NCBI RefSeq assembly: GCF_963675165.1
Contig: NC_087377.1
Span: 9,007,122-9,071,121, forward strand
Source: Halichondria panicea
Lineage: Eukaryota > Porifera > Demospongiae > Suberitida > Halichondriidae
Direction of reading: 5' to 3'
Length of the DNA: 64,000 nt
The notes under the pieces were generated by a model, which was given only the letters and a program-made list of their open reading frames with translations, was not told the DNA's origin and ran no database searches. Below, piece after piece: positions 11,990-23,245 of this stretch (position 1 is its first letter; each line of letters starts with the position of its first letter). The position numbers were made by a program, and so were the translations under genes.

Positions 11990-13436
11990 TAGTTAAGAAA
12001 GTGAACCTACTACCTCACCAGAGCATAGTAGCTCAGGTCCATTGTGATGCAAAGGAAGTGGCCTGTCTTATTGAACAACCGGAACGCTTAGTCCTCGAGA
12101 CTGGAGTACAGGTCGAAGCCACCTTGATTGAGCCGGACAGTAGAGGCATTGCTAACGTGATTCTATCTAACCCCAATGGATACTCTTGTCACTTGAGCAC
12201 CGGAGATGTTGTAGGACTCTCACACCAAGTACCATTTTTGTGGAACCAGCAGAAGAAGAAACTGAAATTGTACCTGCTAGCGGTGATGTCTGACACAGAA
12301 CGTTGTAAAGTACTAAGAGAAGCTGTCGGTCAACCAGAAAAACTAAGTTGGGAGCAAACTGAGAAGTTACATGATTGTCTGGAAGAGTTCCATAGTGCAT
12401 TTAGCCTCGACGACAATGAGCGAGGAGAAACCGATCTCGTCGAAATGGAGATTTGGACTGGAGACGCAACACCTAAACGAGTCCCCGCCAGAAGTCCCCG
12501 CCAGAAGGATGCCACTAGCTGTCAGACAAGAAGTATCTAGGCAGCTTAAGAAGATGCAAGAAGAGGGCATCATCTAGCCATCCCACAGCCCGTGGGCTAG
12601 CCCGATTGTAATGGTGCAGAAAAAGGACGGTTCCCATCGTTTCTGTGTAGACTACCGGCAACTAAACGCAGTGACGAAACTGGGCACTTATCCTTTACCA
12701 AGAGTTGACGATCTATTGGATCAACTTGGAGAATCCCGGTTCTTTACTACTGGCCAGCGGTTATTGGCAGATCCGGGTAGCACAAGGAGCAAGGGCATTT
12801 GTAGTACCTCATGGCCTGTTCGAATTTCGAGTTATGCCTTCTAATGCACCAGCGGTCTTTTAACGTCTGATGCAAAGAGGTCTGAATCCAAAAGAAGGAC
12901 AAGCATTTGTGTCAGTCTATATTGATGATATTCTCATCTATTCTCGAACCTTGGAGGAACACCTTAGCCACTTGCGCCTTGTGCTTGAGAGGAAGTTGAA
13001 GATATCCAAATGTGCTTTTGTCAGACAAGAAGTTGAGTATCTAGGCCACATTCTCACTCCTGACGGATTGAAGACAAATCCCAAACTGGCCCAGTCCGTG
13101 GAAGACTTCCCCATTCCCAAGAACGTCAAGGAAGTTCGACAATTTCTTGGCCTGTGCTCGTACTACAGACGGTTCATCCACCAGTTCGCTTCGATCTCCC
13201 AACCTCTCAATATGCTGACTAGAAAGAATGTGACCTTTGCTTGGACTGAAGATTGTCAAAAGTCATTCGCTACTCTTAAACAGTGCCTGATCAGTACTCC
13301 GGTTTTGGCTTACCCGTCGTTAGACCAAGCATTTGTGGTAGAGACCGATGCAAGCATTCTGGGACTTGGAGCAGTTTATCACAACTCCAACAAGACGAGC
13401 TCTATCATCCAGTCGCCTATGCCAGCTGATCACTGA
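11990..13436 (+). pseudogene. Gypsy reverse transcriptase region, broken
   Basis: After a linker come the RT motifs KKDGSHRFCVDYRQLN (about 12611-12660) and VYIDDILIYS with the YIDD catalytic box (about 12918-12947). The connection follows (LGLCSYYRRFI, about 13150), then the start of RNase H (VVETDAS). Damage includes an in-frame TAG at 12575, a frame change near 12755, another near 12855, and a small loss inside the thumb near 12985. The order protease-RT-RNase H-integrase is that of Ty3/Gypsy elements. Confidence 0.85.
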
Positions 13437-13438
13437 CT

Positions 13439-14393
13439 GCTGCAGAACGGAACTACGATGTCACTGAGTTGGAGACTCTTGCAGTGGTCTGGGCTATGAG
13501 CCACTACCGCAGTTATTTGCATGGTCAAGATGTAACGGTGTATACAGATCACTCTGCCGTTAAAGCGACTCTCAATGCACCCAGCCCTTCTGGAAAGCAC
13601 GCTCGCTGGTGGACCAAGGTCTACGGGGCTGGAGTCCGGAATCTCAAGATACTCCACAAGCCTGGGAAGAATAATGGTAATGCAGATGCTCTCTCACGTA
13701 GCCCATGCAATCCTGCCCCGGAAGAAGGAATGGGAGAAGCTGAACTGCAAGTAGCAGCAATCTCTTCGAACCTCATCGGAGATCACGATCTCTCTTCTCT
13801 CTTGTCACAAGATCACTCGTCTACAGAACAACGTATATCTTTCAGAGAAGAGCAACTCAAGGATCCACTACTCTTGAACTCGATCCACTATCTAGAAGAT
13901 GGAACACTGCCAGATGACGATAAGATAGCACGAAAGCTCATTCTACAAAGTTCTCTGTTCACGATCTCGGGAGGCATGTTACATTTCATAGACTCTAAGA
14001 AGAAGCACCGGGTGAGGGTTGCCGTACCCAACCACCTGACTGGACAAGTATTGGATTTGTGTCATCGAGGATTAAATGGAGGACATTTCTCTGCCAATCG
14101 TACTTACAAAACTCTTGCCGGAAAATGGTGGTGGGAAGGAATGTATAGTGCTACCGAAAGATTTGTGAAGAGCTGTCCGGAATGTGCAATCGTTTCGGGC
14201 ACTGGTCGCCGCCAACCTCCTCCACTTCACCCGATCCCAGTTCATCGCCCCTTTCAAATCGTAGGGGTTGACGTAATGGACCTACCGGTGACTACCAATG
14301 GAAACAAACATGTTGTGGTGTTTCAAGATTATCTGACCAAGTGGCCCATGGTATATGCTATACCTGACCAGAAAGCCCACAGGATCTCCCGCA
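13439..14393 (+). pseudogene. Gypsy RNase H and integrase N-terminal half, cut by an inversion
   Basis: RNase H motifs are ELETLAVVWAM and VYTDHSAV (about 13465-13560), then KPGKNNGNADALSR. The integrase HHCC zinc-binding module follows (H...H...CPECA, about 14060-14200), then the first catalytic Asp (VGVDVMDLP, 14260-14290). The frame is open until about 14385 and then stops within a few codons. The remainder of the integrase is on the opposite strand at 15597-14922. Confidence 0.85.
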
Positions 14394-14395
14394 TT

Positions 14396-14559
14396 CCTGT
14401 TTGCTGAAACCTCGTAAATATACTGTATGCTGTGCTTGCTGCAATATTTAAGTTAGTAGCTATCTTGTCATAGGTAAGATTCATACCAATTCTTTGATAG
14501 ACTACTCTCCAGCGTAGATTTATGCCATAGGCTTTCTTTCTTCCCGGTTCAGCTGACAT
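14396..14559 (-). pseudogene. IS630/Tc1-type transposase, helix-turn-helix half
   Basis: The reverse frame starts with ATG at 14559 and reads MSAEPGRKKAYGINLRWRVV, then LTYDKIATNLNIAASTAYS and IFTRFQQTG, a paired/homeodomain-like DNA-binding helix-turn-helix. It loses homology at the inversion border near 14396. Its partner is the catalytic half at 15598-16346. Confidence 0.75.
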
Positions 14560-14921
14560 TTTGCTATAGTATTACATTTGAATTTCCCGCGGTTTTCCTC
14601 CTCTTGTAAGCGCAACACGGAAGTCTGTACGTCAACGCAAATTCGAACGCAACTGATTCGTTTTTGAAGCAAGTACTTCGTCTTCTTGTTGCGCTGACTA
14701 GGTTCAAAGAGGTCAGGGAGGTGTAAATCCATGTTCATAACACCTTCCGTCTCCAGGTCGTTTTCCGGGTCCGGATTATCTTCTGTCGTAGGGATTCCAC
14801 CATTACTGTCTTCCGGCTCCAAATTATTCTCGGTTGGCTCCGTTGCCGGCGCAATTGTCGTTTCGATTAGTTTTTCAACTCATCGGGGTAGAGTACCTTC
14901 CGAATGGCGATTAGCTCCATA

Positions 14922-15597
14922 CTAATAATACCCTAGTGGGAATCCAGGAGGGCAGAAACAAACTCTCATCTGGTGAACTTGGATCGCGTTCTCTTCCGGG
15001 AAGTAGACTTTAACTACAGAGATGTCGGGGTCTTCTCTCGCAATAATTCCGTGCCAAGGTCTAGAGAGTTTCCTTAATTTCCCTTGTTCTTCACTGGGAA
15101 AGCGAATGAGTACTTGATCTCCGACTTTGAATGGTTTTTGTCGAGCTTTCCGGTCGTAATAGTGCTTGTACACGCTCTCTACCGCCAACAAACGAGCTGA
15201 GGATAACATTGTAGTGACTTCCACACGATAATCTTCTGGAACTGTCCAGTCCAATTCTGACGGTGGAAGATAAGCAGCTTCTGTGGGCGAACGCAGATCG
15301 GTTCCAAATAGTAAGTAGGAAGGCTTCTCTCCAGTACTTTCGTAGGGTGTATTCCTGTAAGCGTAGAGTACACAGAAACGATCCCATTGCTTGCCAAATC
15401 GAGCTGCATGTTTACGTAACATGGATTTCAAGGTTCGATTGAATCTTTCCACCATGCCGTCGCATTCGGGGTGATACGCTGTAGTATTCAATTTCTTGAT
15501 TCCCAGCATTTGGCAGAGATCTCGCATTAAGTGAGATAGGAGAATTGTACCACGGTCAGACAGCAGGCACTCGGGAATTCCATAGAATGGTGAGTGT
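14922..15597 (-). pseudogene. Gypsy integrase C-terminal half (inverted part)
   Basis: Reverse-strand reading starts near 15597 with FYGIPECLLSDRGTILL (second catalytic Asp in SDRG). It continues with the YHPECDGMVERFNR block (catalytic Glu in MVERFN) and YAYRNTPYESTGEKPSYL, then a basic tail with a chromodomain-like end (RPWHGIIAREDPDISVV). These are exactly the parts missing from the forward-strand half that ends at 14393. About 120 bp further on, 14560-14822 encodes an acidic tail (EPEDSNGG...NPDPENDLETEG) that may be the end of the polyprotein. Confidence 0.85.
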
Positions 15598-16346
15598 GAA
15601 CAAAGGAGAGAGCTAAATGTACATGAAGAAATATATACAGTTGGGATGGTGCTCGAGAATCCATCCATGTATCTCTCTGAGGTGTGCCACGAATTGGAGG
15701 AAGCAATGGGGGTTGTGGTGACTCCCCCAACTATTTGTCGGCTACTTAGAAGATATGGAATCACTCGAAAGAAGATTCAACAAGTAGCTCTCCAAAGGTG
15801 CTATACACTCCGTGTAGCATTTATGGCTCAGTGTTTACTATTTAATCCAGACCAGTTTGTAAGTATGGATATGCAATAAGAGGATTGGCACCACAGAATA
15901 AACGCCTGTTGAGTCGTGGGCAAAAAGTTAATGCTATTGCTGGCATGAGCACTGATGGTGTAGTAGCTGTTGAAGTTATTAAGTCTAATGTTGATGCGGA
16001 AGTGTTCTTTGACTATGCAAGACGATCCCTCATACCAAACATGCTACCATTCAACGGATCTAATCCTTGTTCAATTGTTATAATGGACAATTTGTCTGTG
16101 CACCACACTCAAGATATCACAGATCTATTCAGACAAATGGGCATACTTTTACTATTTCTTCCACCGTATAGTCCTGATCTCAATCTGGCAGAAGAAATGT
16201 TTAGTTTTGTAAAAAACTACTGAAGGAAACACGATAACCTACTGCAAATTGTCACCAACCCAACTGATATAATACACTCAGCTTTTGATAGTATCACCAG
16301 TGAACATTGTACTGCTTGGATTCGACACAGCGGTTACTCAAAATAA
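15598..16346 (+). pseudogene. IS630/Tc1-type transposase, DDE half with deletion and stop
   Basis: The open part begins at the inversion border (QRRELNVHEEIYTVGMVLEN) and passes through TICRLLRRYGITRKKIQQVA. The usual block with the first catalytic Asp (DETG) is missing. The frame jumps near 15870 from DQFVS to a second frame, YAIRGLAPQNKRLL. The later catalytic parts are present: IVIMDNLSVHHT and PPYSPDLNLAEEMFSFVK. An in-frame TGA follows at 16221, then the normal C-terminal end up to TAA at 16344-16346. With no first Asp it cannot be active. Confidence 0.8.
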
Positions 16347-16463
16347 TTTGTGCACTCCATTCATATAATATAGTTACACATTGTCATTCATACACAATAC
16401 TTGATTTGAAGGCAAGAAATTTCCTGATTCTTTAATTCTCAAATTTAGCAATGTTACAAACAG

Positions 16464-17237
16464 TCAATAGTTGGATTTAATTTCCTCCATGATTGCCTTT
16501 TGCATTTCATCATACTGCAGTTGAGAAATGGCACCTTTCTCAAGCAGTGAGTGCCATTTAACTAACTGCTCAATGCACTGACTCCGGAGGCCAACCCTTT
16601 TACTGGGAGAAGTAATAATTGATGGTGAAGACTTAGAGGCAGCTTGAGGTGAAGGTGGAGAATTCTCGCGTCCTTCACTAGCAGTCTGCAATTTTCGTTT
16701 CTTTGTTCCTCGGAAGTAGGGTCAATCTGGAGGATCATCGTGTGAATCGTGTTTTCCCACATGAATCAAATGTGCCCAAGCATTACACTTTTCTACTGAA
16801 TATTGATTGCCATGCTTATCTTGAAGTTTCTTCACGATGCACTCAACTTCGTTAATTTTCGAAGCAATTGCTTCCTTCTTAGATTTGGAACTTGTCTCTG
16901 CTTTTTTCGATTTACTGCATGTAGTGATCTCAGATCCTTCAGGGTTCTCAGAAAAGCACCAGAGCAGAATCTCAGTCTTTCTCTTATAAATGTCATACAT
17001 GGTATCTACATTCATCTGCCTGGCTCAATGTAGCTGGGTGATACTTTTGTCCAAACACTTTTGTAACTGTTCTGTTAGTTCATCAAATGAGGAGAAATGA
17101 TCATAAGCACTAAGCTTTCTGACAGTGTATTCGGACTTGCGTACTGGGTTCACTACCTTTACCGTATATACGTAGTGTTTAGAAGATAATTTTGAAGGGG
17201 AAATCCTAACCCATGCTGTTTCACACTGTGTACACAA
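16464..17237 (-). pseudogene. Unknown lysine-rich protein with two in-frame TGA codons
   Basis: One reverse-strand frame of about 258 codons runs from 17237 to the TAA at 16464. It is interrupted only by TGA at 17025-17027 and 16722-16724, and the reading stays in frame across both. Parts are a basic N-terminal section (KLSSKHYVYTVKVVNP), then SFDELTEQLQKCLDKS, a lysine-rich middle, IVKKLQDKHGNQYSVEKC, NAWAHLIHVGKHDSHDDPPD, a proline/serine-rich stretch, and a C-terminal helix (QLVKWHSLLEKGAISQLQYD). I have an impression of similar proteins near transposons in other invertebrates but cannot name a family. It is head-to-head with the SWIM/nuclease gene. Two CGA-to-TGA changes would be a simple cause of the stops. 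Confidence 0.55.
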
Positions 17238-17484
17238 AGGGTATTACATGGAAACATATTAGCCAATTTTATTTACTTACTTCTACTTCGATGCAGCTTC
17301 TAGAAGCAGCGCTAACTGTAGCTTTGGGTGCTGAAACTTCCACTCTACTTTGGCCTTGCCAACAACGACCCATAGAGATAGACCCAGGGCTAGGCCCAGG
17401 GTATAGTGAGTGGGACTGGTAGTCACAACTCTCCATGTAATCAGGCCAGCCAGAGTCCCCGTTAATGTTGTTACCGGTATTTTA

Positions 17485-19930
17485 CTGCTGGTTGGGTTCA
17501 AACGGCACAGTGGAAAGCCTATGCCGATGTTGTGCTTATTAAAGGCAAAGTGAAACACAGCTACAGTGCTAATTTACCACCACTTCAAGCGTGGTTCATC
17601 GTTAAGCATGATGGCGCAGTATTATGTGGGCATTGTACATGTATGGCTGGTCTGGCAGAAACCTGCTCTCATGTTGGTGCACTGCTTTACTGGGTCGATG
17701 CTGCCGTTCGAATGAGGGACGATACAACGTCAACATCGAAACCAAACAAGTGGATGATGCCCTCACCAGTATCACAAATACCCTACCTCCCTTTAAGCGA
17801 AATCAAGACTTTTTCAAGTACTCAGCATGAAGCACAGCCATCGTCAAGTAAAAAAATATGCATCCGGCCCTCTACAGAAGAGCTTAAAACTTTTTATGGA
17901 GAGCTTAGCAGTTGCTCAAAAAAGCCGATAGTACTGTCATTATCACTCGACCATAACCAATCTTTTGTTCACGCATCAAATCACTTACCGACACCACTGC
18001 AGTCTTTATACGACCCAGATAATCTAGATTTAGGTTATGAAGAGCTCCTTTCGAAGTCAGAACAGTTTGGTGAGGATGTTACATCGAAAATGTGTTGCAG
18101 ATTAGCTCTTTCCTTGGCAATCTGTTGTAGAAATTACAACGACGGTAACGAATCGTTATGATGAATTAGATGAAGTTGTATGTGAGCTCCTCCCTGACAA
18201 ACAAACTGTAGTCTAGGTAACGGCCTTATCAGTCAAGTAGGCTAAAAATCTGTGTCCTTTGATGTAAGCTTTGATGTCTCTTTGTGCATATGTAGTTAAA
18301 AAAAAAAAGAAACCTTTGACTAGCTAGGAAGAGTAGCAGCAGTAGTAGTAGGAAGAGTAGCAGTAGTAGTAGCAGTGCAAGCAGGACTAGACTAGATTAA
18401 AAAGTTGGTGGAACGAATAACTGACCGTTTGGACGTCACCTGGCTGCCAGACTTTCATCTAGACTCTTCCCCCTGAGTAGCTGGCCTTTCTCTAAGCCAC
18501 AAAACTGAGCAAGAAGCTGAAGAAGCAGCTAGCTAGACAGAGACATGTACCTAGCCTTGAGAATTGGGAGGCGTGGCTCAACTAGTTAGCCCAGCCCAGA
18601 GGAATTGTTACCGTGGGTACTGAACAACCGTAGAAGTACAGCTACCCCTGGCTTTACTGAATTAACTAGCTGTGTCTGCTGTCTAGTTGGACCAGATTTA
18701 GCTAGATAATGGGGTAGAGAATAGTTGAGCGGTGCTGTGTGTAGCTTGAACTGTACTGGCTGGCAAGAATCTAGTAAGCACCCTATGCACTGATAACTCG
18801 TCAGAATGGAGGGTATGTTCTAGGGATCTGGACAGCTGTACATCCAAAGGAGCCAGGGAGTACCAATCATCTTCTCCCAGTCTCTGACACGCTAAACAAA
18901 AGGAGCTAGAACTGGGAGTCCCAGCTAGAATTGCTAGCCGGATCTAGACTAATAGAATGACATGGAGGCGTGGTGAGGCCGGATCCACACTAATTGATCG
19001 ACCTAAAGACGCTCCTGTTCCAGACTTTCACAAATGGTAAGGAAAGGGTTATAGGAACTAACCAGAGGTCAATCTTCATCAAGAAAGTGGTTTAGGTACC
19101 GTAATGGTAGGATCACTGCATCTCGATTTCATGCAGTATTACACACAAACCTACAAAAACCTTCACAATCACTTTTAAAGAGTATTTGCTATGCAGAAAT
19201 GAATGCCCACTCTTTTCGTAGCGCCGCTTGTGAATGGGGCTGCTCACACGAAAAGGATGCTTTGGAAGCGTATGAGTTATCGATGAAAGATCTACATACT
19301 CACTTTAAAGTCGAATGTTGCGGATTTTTTGTTTCACAAATGCAGCATTACTTAGGCGGTACCCCTGATAGTGTAGTATCTTGTGATTGCCATGGTCAAG
19401 GAGTTGTTGAGGTTAAATGTCCCTACTGCGCTAGGGATTCAAGTGTTTCAATACAAGCAAAAGAAAACCGACGATTTTGTCTTGAAACAGTAGAAAATGG
19501 ATCAATCCGACTAAAGCCAGCACATCCATACTACTATCAATGTCAACTTCAAATGTTTGTTTCAGGATGGAACTATTGTGACTTTGTTGTGTGGACAAAA
19601 CAAAGCACACATGTCGAACGCATTAACATAGATGACAATCTTTTGTCACAATCTTTACCAATCGCAAAGGAATTCTTCTATAAGTGTATATTACCAGAGT
19701 TGCTTGGGAAATGGTACACGCGACAATCAGCCACCCGTATCCAATCTACAGAAGAACGACCAGTAGATGATCTTGATGATGGTACATGGTGCCTTTGCAA
19801 CGAAGTGCTAGGTGGTGAAATGGTTCGATGCGACAATGAGTCTTGCCAAACAAGATGGTACCATTTAGTGTGTTTAAAACTAAGTGTTGCGCCACAAAAA
19901 TGGCTTTGCCCTACATGTAGAAGAAAATAG
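17485..19930 (+). CDS. SWIM zinc finger - PD-(D/E)XK nuclease (YqaJ-like) - PHD finger protein
   Basis: Coding parts are about 17485-18161 and 19055-19930, in the latter starting just after an AG acceptor. Part 1 has the SWIM zinc finger CHCTCMAGLAETCSH (CxC...CxH). Part 2 opens with RKWFRYRNGRITASRF, has WGCSHEKDALEAY, and then the nuclease core GGTPDSVVSCDC...VVEVKCPY (D and ExK) and YYYQCQLQMFVSG. This is the YqaJ/lambda-exonuclease type with catalytic residues kept. The C-terminus is a C4HC3 PHD finger (WCLCNEV...MVRCDN...WYHLVCL...WLCPTC). Known relatives occur as the second protein of some eukaryotic DNA transposons (ISL2EU type, from memory). About 18165-19050 is an intron or insertion with AGTAGC repeats. 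The 3' end meets the transposase gene 133 bp away. Confidence 0.7.
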
Positions 19931-20062
19931 TAACTATATATAACTAAATATCATGCAGTCATCCTTTTCACACCTTTTTTGGCAATAATAATTTTTGATT
20001 GCATGTGTGTTCATAAAAAAAAACTTGAAGTCACTGCATGCATGTATGTGTATAAATAGTAA

Positions 20063-22521
20063 TTACTCAAACGGAATAACACCTTCACGAAGATTATGTA
20101 ATGCACAACATACTCGAACAATTGAGTCCAATATGATTTGGTTTGTTTCATCAGATTGTACATATTCCCACGGCAAAACAGCAGTGGCAGATATTATTGG
20201 AAATGTTTGACGAGTGCTCCCAATAATCCTCTCGACGTGAATTCTTACATTTGCCTTTTTTCTCGTTTCCTTCACTTCTGATGCTGACAGCTGTTTCTTG
20301 CCTCGAGTAAATGCAGGAATATCAAGTGATGCTCCTTTGAGTGCTATGCTTTCCTCTACATTAAATCCTCGGTCTGCCAAAACTACATCTCCTGGGAGTA
20401 ATTGTGTGAGAAAGCCACAATGCATGGTTATGTACTTGTCTGAGACACGGCCACCATATCCTTTGGATATAAAGCTGATCACTCCCTGTGGTGCAATACC
20501 TATGAGATACTTAGCTGTATTGTAACTTTTGTATTGAGAGTAGGTAGCAGCTTTTGCAAACAAGTCGGACGGTTTTTCAATAAATATCTCAAAACAGTCT
20601 ATGATTGACACAAGTTTTAAACCATACTTGGGTCTAAAGCAGTAAGGCATCGTTTGTATCAATTGCTCCCTAGTTGGCCAGTATATAAGACTCGACAAAC
20701 GTTCATCAAGTGCAAAAACCCATTTTCGAAATATACGAGAAACAGTACTCTTATCGATACCAAAACGAAACGCAAGGTCAAAGTTTGGTACATTCATCCT
20801 TAGTTCATTAACACAAGAGTGAGCTGTTGAAACTTAGTCAGTTTAGTAGACGCTGTAACGGTTAGCCTCGTTCCCAGGCCTTACTTTTTCTTGCTGCTGT
20901 CACTGTTCATCCATAAATCATAGAAGACATAGTGAGGCAGCAAAGAAAGAAATGGGCGTACAGTTAAGAAAAAGTAAGGCCTGGTTTGGGAAATCGCGTG
21001 ATCCACAAGGATTTTTATAAACGTGGGCGATATGTAGCCCACAATCGTGACGTAAGATATTCTCCCACGCATTCAGAGTTTTAATAAGACTGTACTGAGA
21101 CAACTACCAAGCTGTGCTGCAAGTCAGATCAGAGAACCAGCATGGCCAGCTCTGGTGGCAGTAGCTACCTGCTATATGATAATGATGACTAAGCTATTCT
21201 TGATCTAACCTGTATAGACTATAGCATGTAGAAAGACACAAGAAAAGGTGATAGTCTGATAGAATAGGATAGAATCTGAACACACAATCTAGACTAGTAG
21301 ATCATCTAGCTAAGCCTAAGGTATAGCTAGCTCTAGTGCTTGCAAACTTCCAGTTCCAAGTCCATGTCCAGCTTGCTGCAGGCAAAGTTTTATTAGTCAT
21401 AGATCTCTGCGTGGGCAGTCCAACATCTCTAGCTCAGCATGCCCACGCTCATTTTCACCCTTCTACCACCCTTCTACCCTCACGCGACTTCCCGATACAG
21501 GCTCTCCTTTTTCCTAACTTTACGTCTATTTCTTTCTTTATTCCTCCAATTAATACCGTATTTTATCTCATTGAACGATTAATACAGTATTTTATCTTAT
21601 TGAACGATTGTGATAAAGAACAGAAAAAGGAGAGCCTGTATAGAGGCTAGTAACGGTTACAGCTGGGGCTACAAATTTAAACACAACTTTCAATACTTCA
21701 AATGAGGAGACACCAGTGAAGGAATTAACCAGCTGGTTGTCTTTAGATAGAGCCTCTTCACAAGGGAACCCATTTCCACTAATCACGCTTAGTCTCACCC
21801 CCATTTCTCTAATATCTCTCAACCGTTGCTGGTAATCAGTTTCAAGCATATCAAGTTTTTCTTGAGTGAGGTCTGTCTGTGTTGCTACACCGATAACATG
21901 CACGTCTTGTATCTCTTGTACTGTCTCAGCTTGCTCCAAGTCTTCTTCACGCTGTTCTCGTCTCTGTGTTCGGTCAATCACCCGCTCTTCACGTTTCCTA
22001 TAATTGAAAAATAATTATGTCTAGCAGCTATGCATGGTCATGATCAGCATGCATGATTGTACCTCACAGACTCAGTATTGGATGAGTCGAAGACTGTATA
22101 GCCAAGGTTAAGTGTTGGTATCCAGTCAATGTTCTTCGTTTCTCTTAGATTAGCAGGATGACCTTGAACGAAATGACAACCACAGACATGAGAATTCCCA
22201 ATGTTAGCTTGTGTAAGGTCCTCACGGCGTATAGCATGTAACCATGCGAGCTGCCGTTCCTTTATGGTCACACCTCTAGGAGTACGAGTCTTGGATGTAG
22301 TTGTTGGAAATCTGAAGAACCTATCATTGTATTGAATTCATTTTTATTACTGGATACTCAATAATTATAATTTGTGCGACTAATACTTTAGTGTTTTAAA
22401 TGTCTATGTAACATAATGCTGCAAAACTTGCATGCAATGCATGCACTTTTTTGGCTTACCTGCAGCCTAATTCCCTGTCAGATCTATGACTGCAGCCAAA
22501 CACAGCACAGAAGTTCACCAT
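20063..22521 (-). pseudogene. THAP - DDE transposase (DDE_Tnp_4 type), split by an insertion
   Basis: Exons on the reverse strand are 22521-22460, 22320-22063 and 21997-20063, the last containing a 787-bp insertion (20863-21649). Exons 1-2 make a complete THAP zinc finger (FCAVFGCSHRS ... VCGCHFVQGHPA). A linker follows, then FTGVSSFEVLKVVFKFV and, after the insertion, KLTKFQQLTLVLM with one missing base near 20809. The helix-turn-helix is FDLAFRFGIDKSTVSRIFRKW. The catalytic residues are present (SIIDCFEIFIEKP, VVLADRGFNVEE, NVRIHVERIIG). The family acts in the nucleus on its own element ends. Apart from the insertion and the one-base loss it looks intact. It converges on the SWIM/nuclease gene, which suggests one two-gene element. 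Confidence 0.8.
20863..21649. mobile_element. 787-bp TAGCCTCG-type TIR element in the transposase gene
   Basis: Ends are TAGCCTCGTTCCCAGGCC... and ...AGCCTGTATAGAGGCTA. The 8-bp GTAACGGT is repeated at 20855-20862 and 21650-21657. Removing the element with one copy rejoins the transposase helix region. No transposase inside. The same end type occurs at 27090, 28175, 28225, 28940, 38135 and 38779. Confidence 0.8.
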
Positions 22522-22699
22522 TCTATCAATTTTAGCTAAGGTAGAGTTGCGTAGTATCTATGGATGCATCTTCAAGCTCTGCAAGTTTACATTGTTTACA
22601 CCTGTGTTTTGTCCTCCAAAAACTTTTGTGCGTGGGTGGATGACGCGCGATGCAACCGCTCTATAATCGAATCTGAGAAGGCTCTGAAATTTTTACGTG

Positions 22700-22800
22700 G
22701 AAGCTCACGTGACAATATAATAATTTCCCGCGTTTTTCCTATCTTATAGCGCAACACGGAAGTCTGTATGTCAACACAACATTCGAAGGCAACTGAAATC
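22700..22800. repeat. Copy of the IS630-type element's 5' region
   Basis: TTTCCCGCGTTTTTCCT..CGCAACACGGAAGTCTGTATGTC matches 14583-14640 (TTTCCCGCGGTTTTCCT..CGCAACACGGAAGTCTGTACGTC), the DNA just upstream of the IS630-type transposase start. It is probably another terminal fragment of the same family. Confidence 0.6.
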
Positions 22801-23245
22801 CACTGTAAGAGAAATAGAGACTGAGAGGTCATCTGCCTTGTGGAAGCAATTGCAAATCTGAAGAAGCGCTTTGTAATCCAGGTTGTAGTCGTTTGGAAAC
22901 CGTGTGCAGAATGTCCTGGAGATGGCTGTCACTTGCTGGGCAAGAAACTTACTTACTTAGGCCACTGTTACACAACCAAAAAGCCCTGATCTGTTCCGTG
23001 TCCGTGTACAAGTCCGTACAGTTGTGTACAATTGAACTTGTATATTTCATCTGGGCAATGATGTGTTACGGAAGTGATAGGACTGATATGCTGTACAGTT
23101 GTGATTCAGCATTGTACATAATCTGGTACAGATACTTAAATATAAGAAAATTAATTAGCTAGTGCTTGGTTTTAATTGACAATCATGCAGGTTGGCAGAG
23201 ACAATGATGTGTTGACAGCATTTAAAATAGCTAACTTATAAAAAT

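Larger units (their letters stand above)
10531..11990 (+). pseudogene. Gypsy protease region, interrupted by a transposon
   Basis: The retropepsin active site LIDSGADITIMG is at about 10590-10625, with the expected hydrophobic strands after it (VYLKM...GLLLSEGVC). The frame runs into the inserted element at 10825-11877 and resumes at 11882 (QLGII...). If one copy of the duplicated CCGG is removed with the element the frame is continuous, so this insertion came after the protease was intact. Cleaving the polyprotein is the known role of the family; this copy cannot do it. Confidence 0.8.
14394..15597. other. Inverted segment, about 1.2 kb
   Basis: Both borders fall inside coding sequence. At the left border the Gypsy integrase stops (+) and the transposase helix-turn-helix ends (-). 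At the right border the Gypsy integrase resumes (-) and the transposase body resumes (+). Turning this segment round would bring both pairs together in one orientation, so one inversion explains both breaks. A handful of integrase codons at the join appear to be lost. Confidence 0.8.

Noticed and set aside
17283-17558. 91-codon reverse frame overlapping the SWIM gene start
   Set aside because: Lies opposite the SWIM-gene 5' exon and has no recognisable feature.
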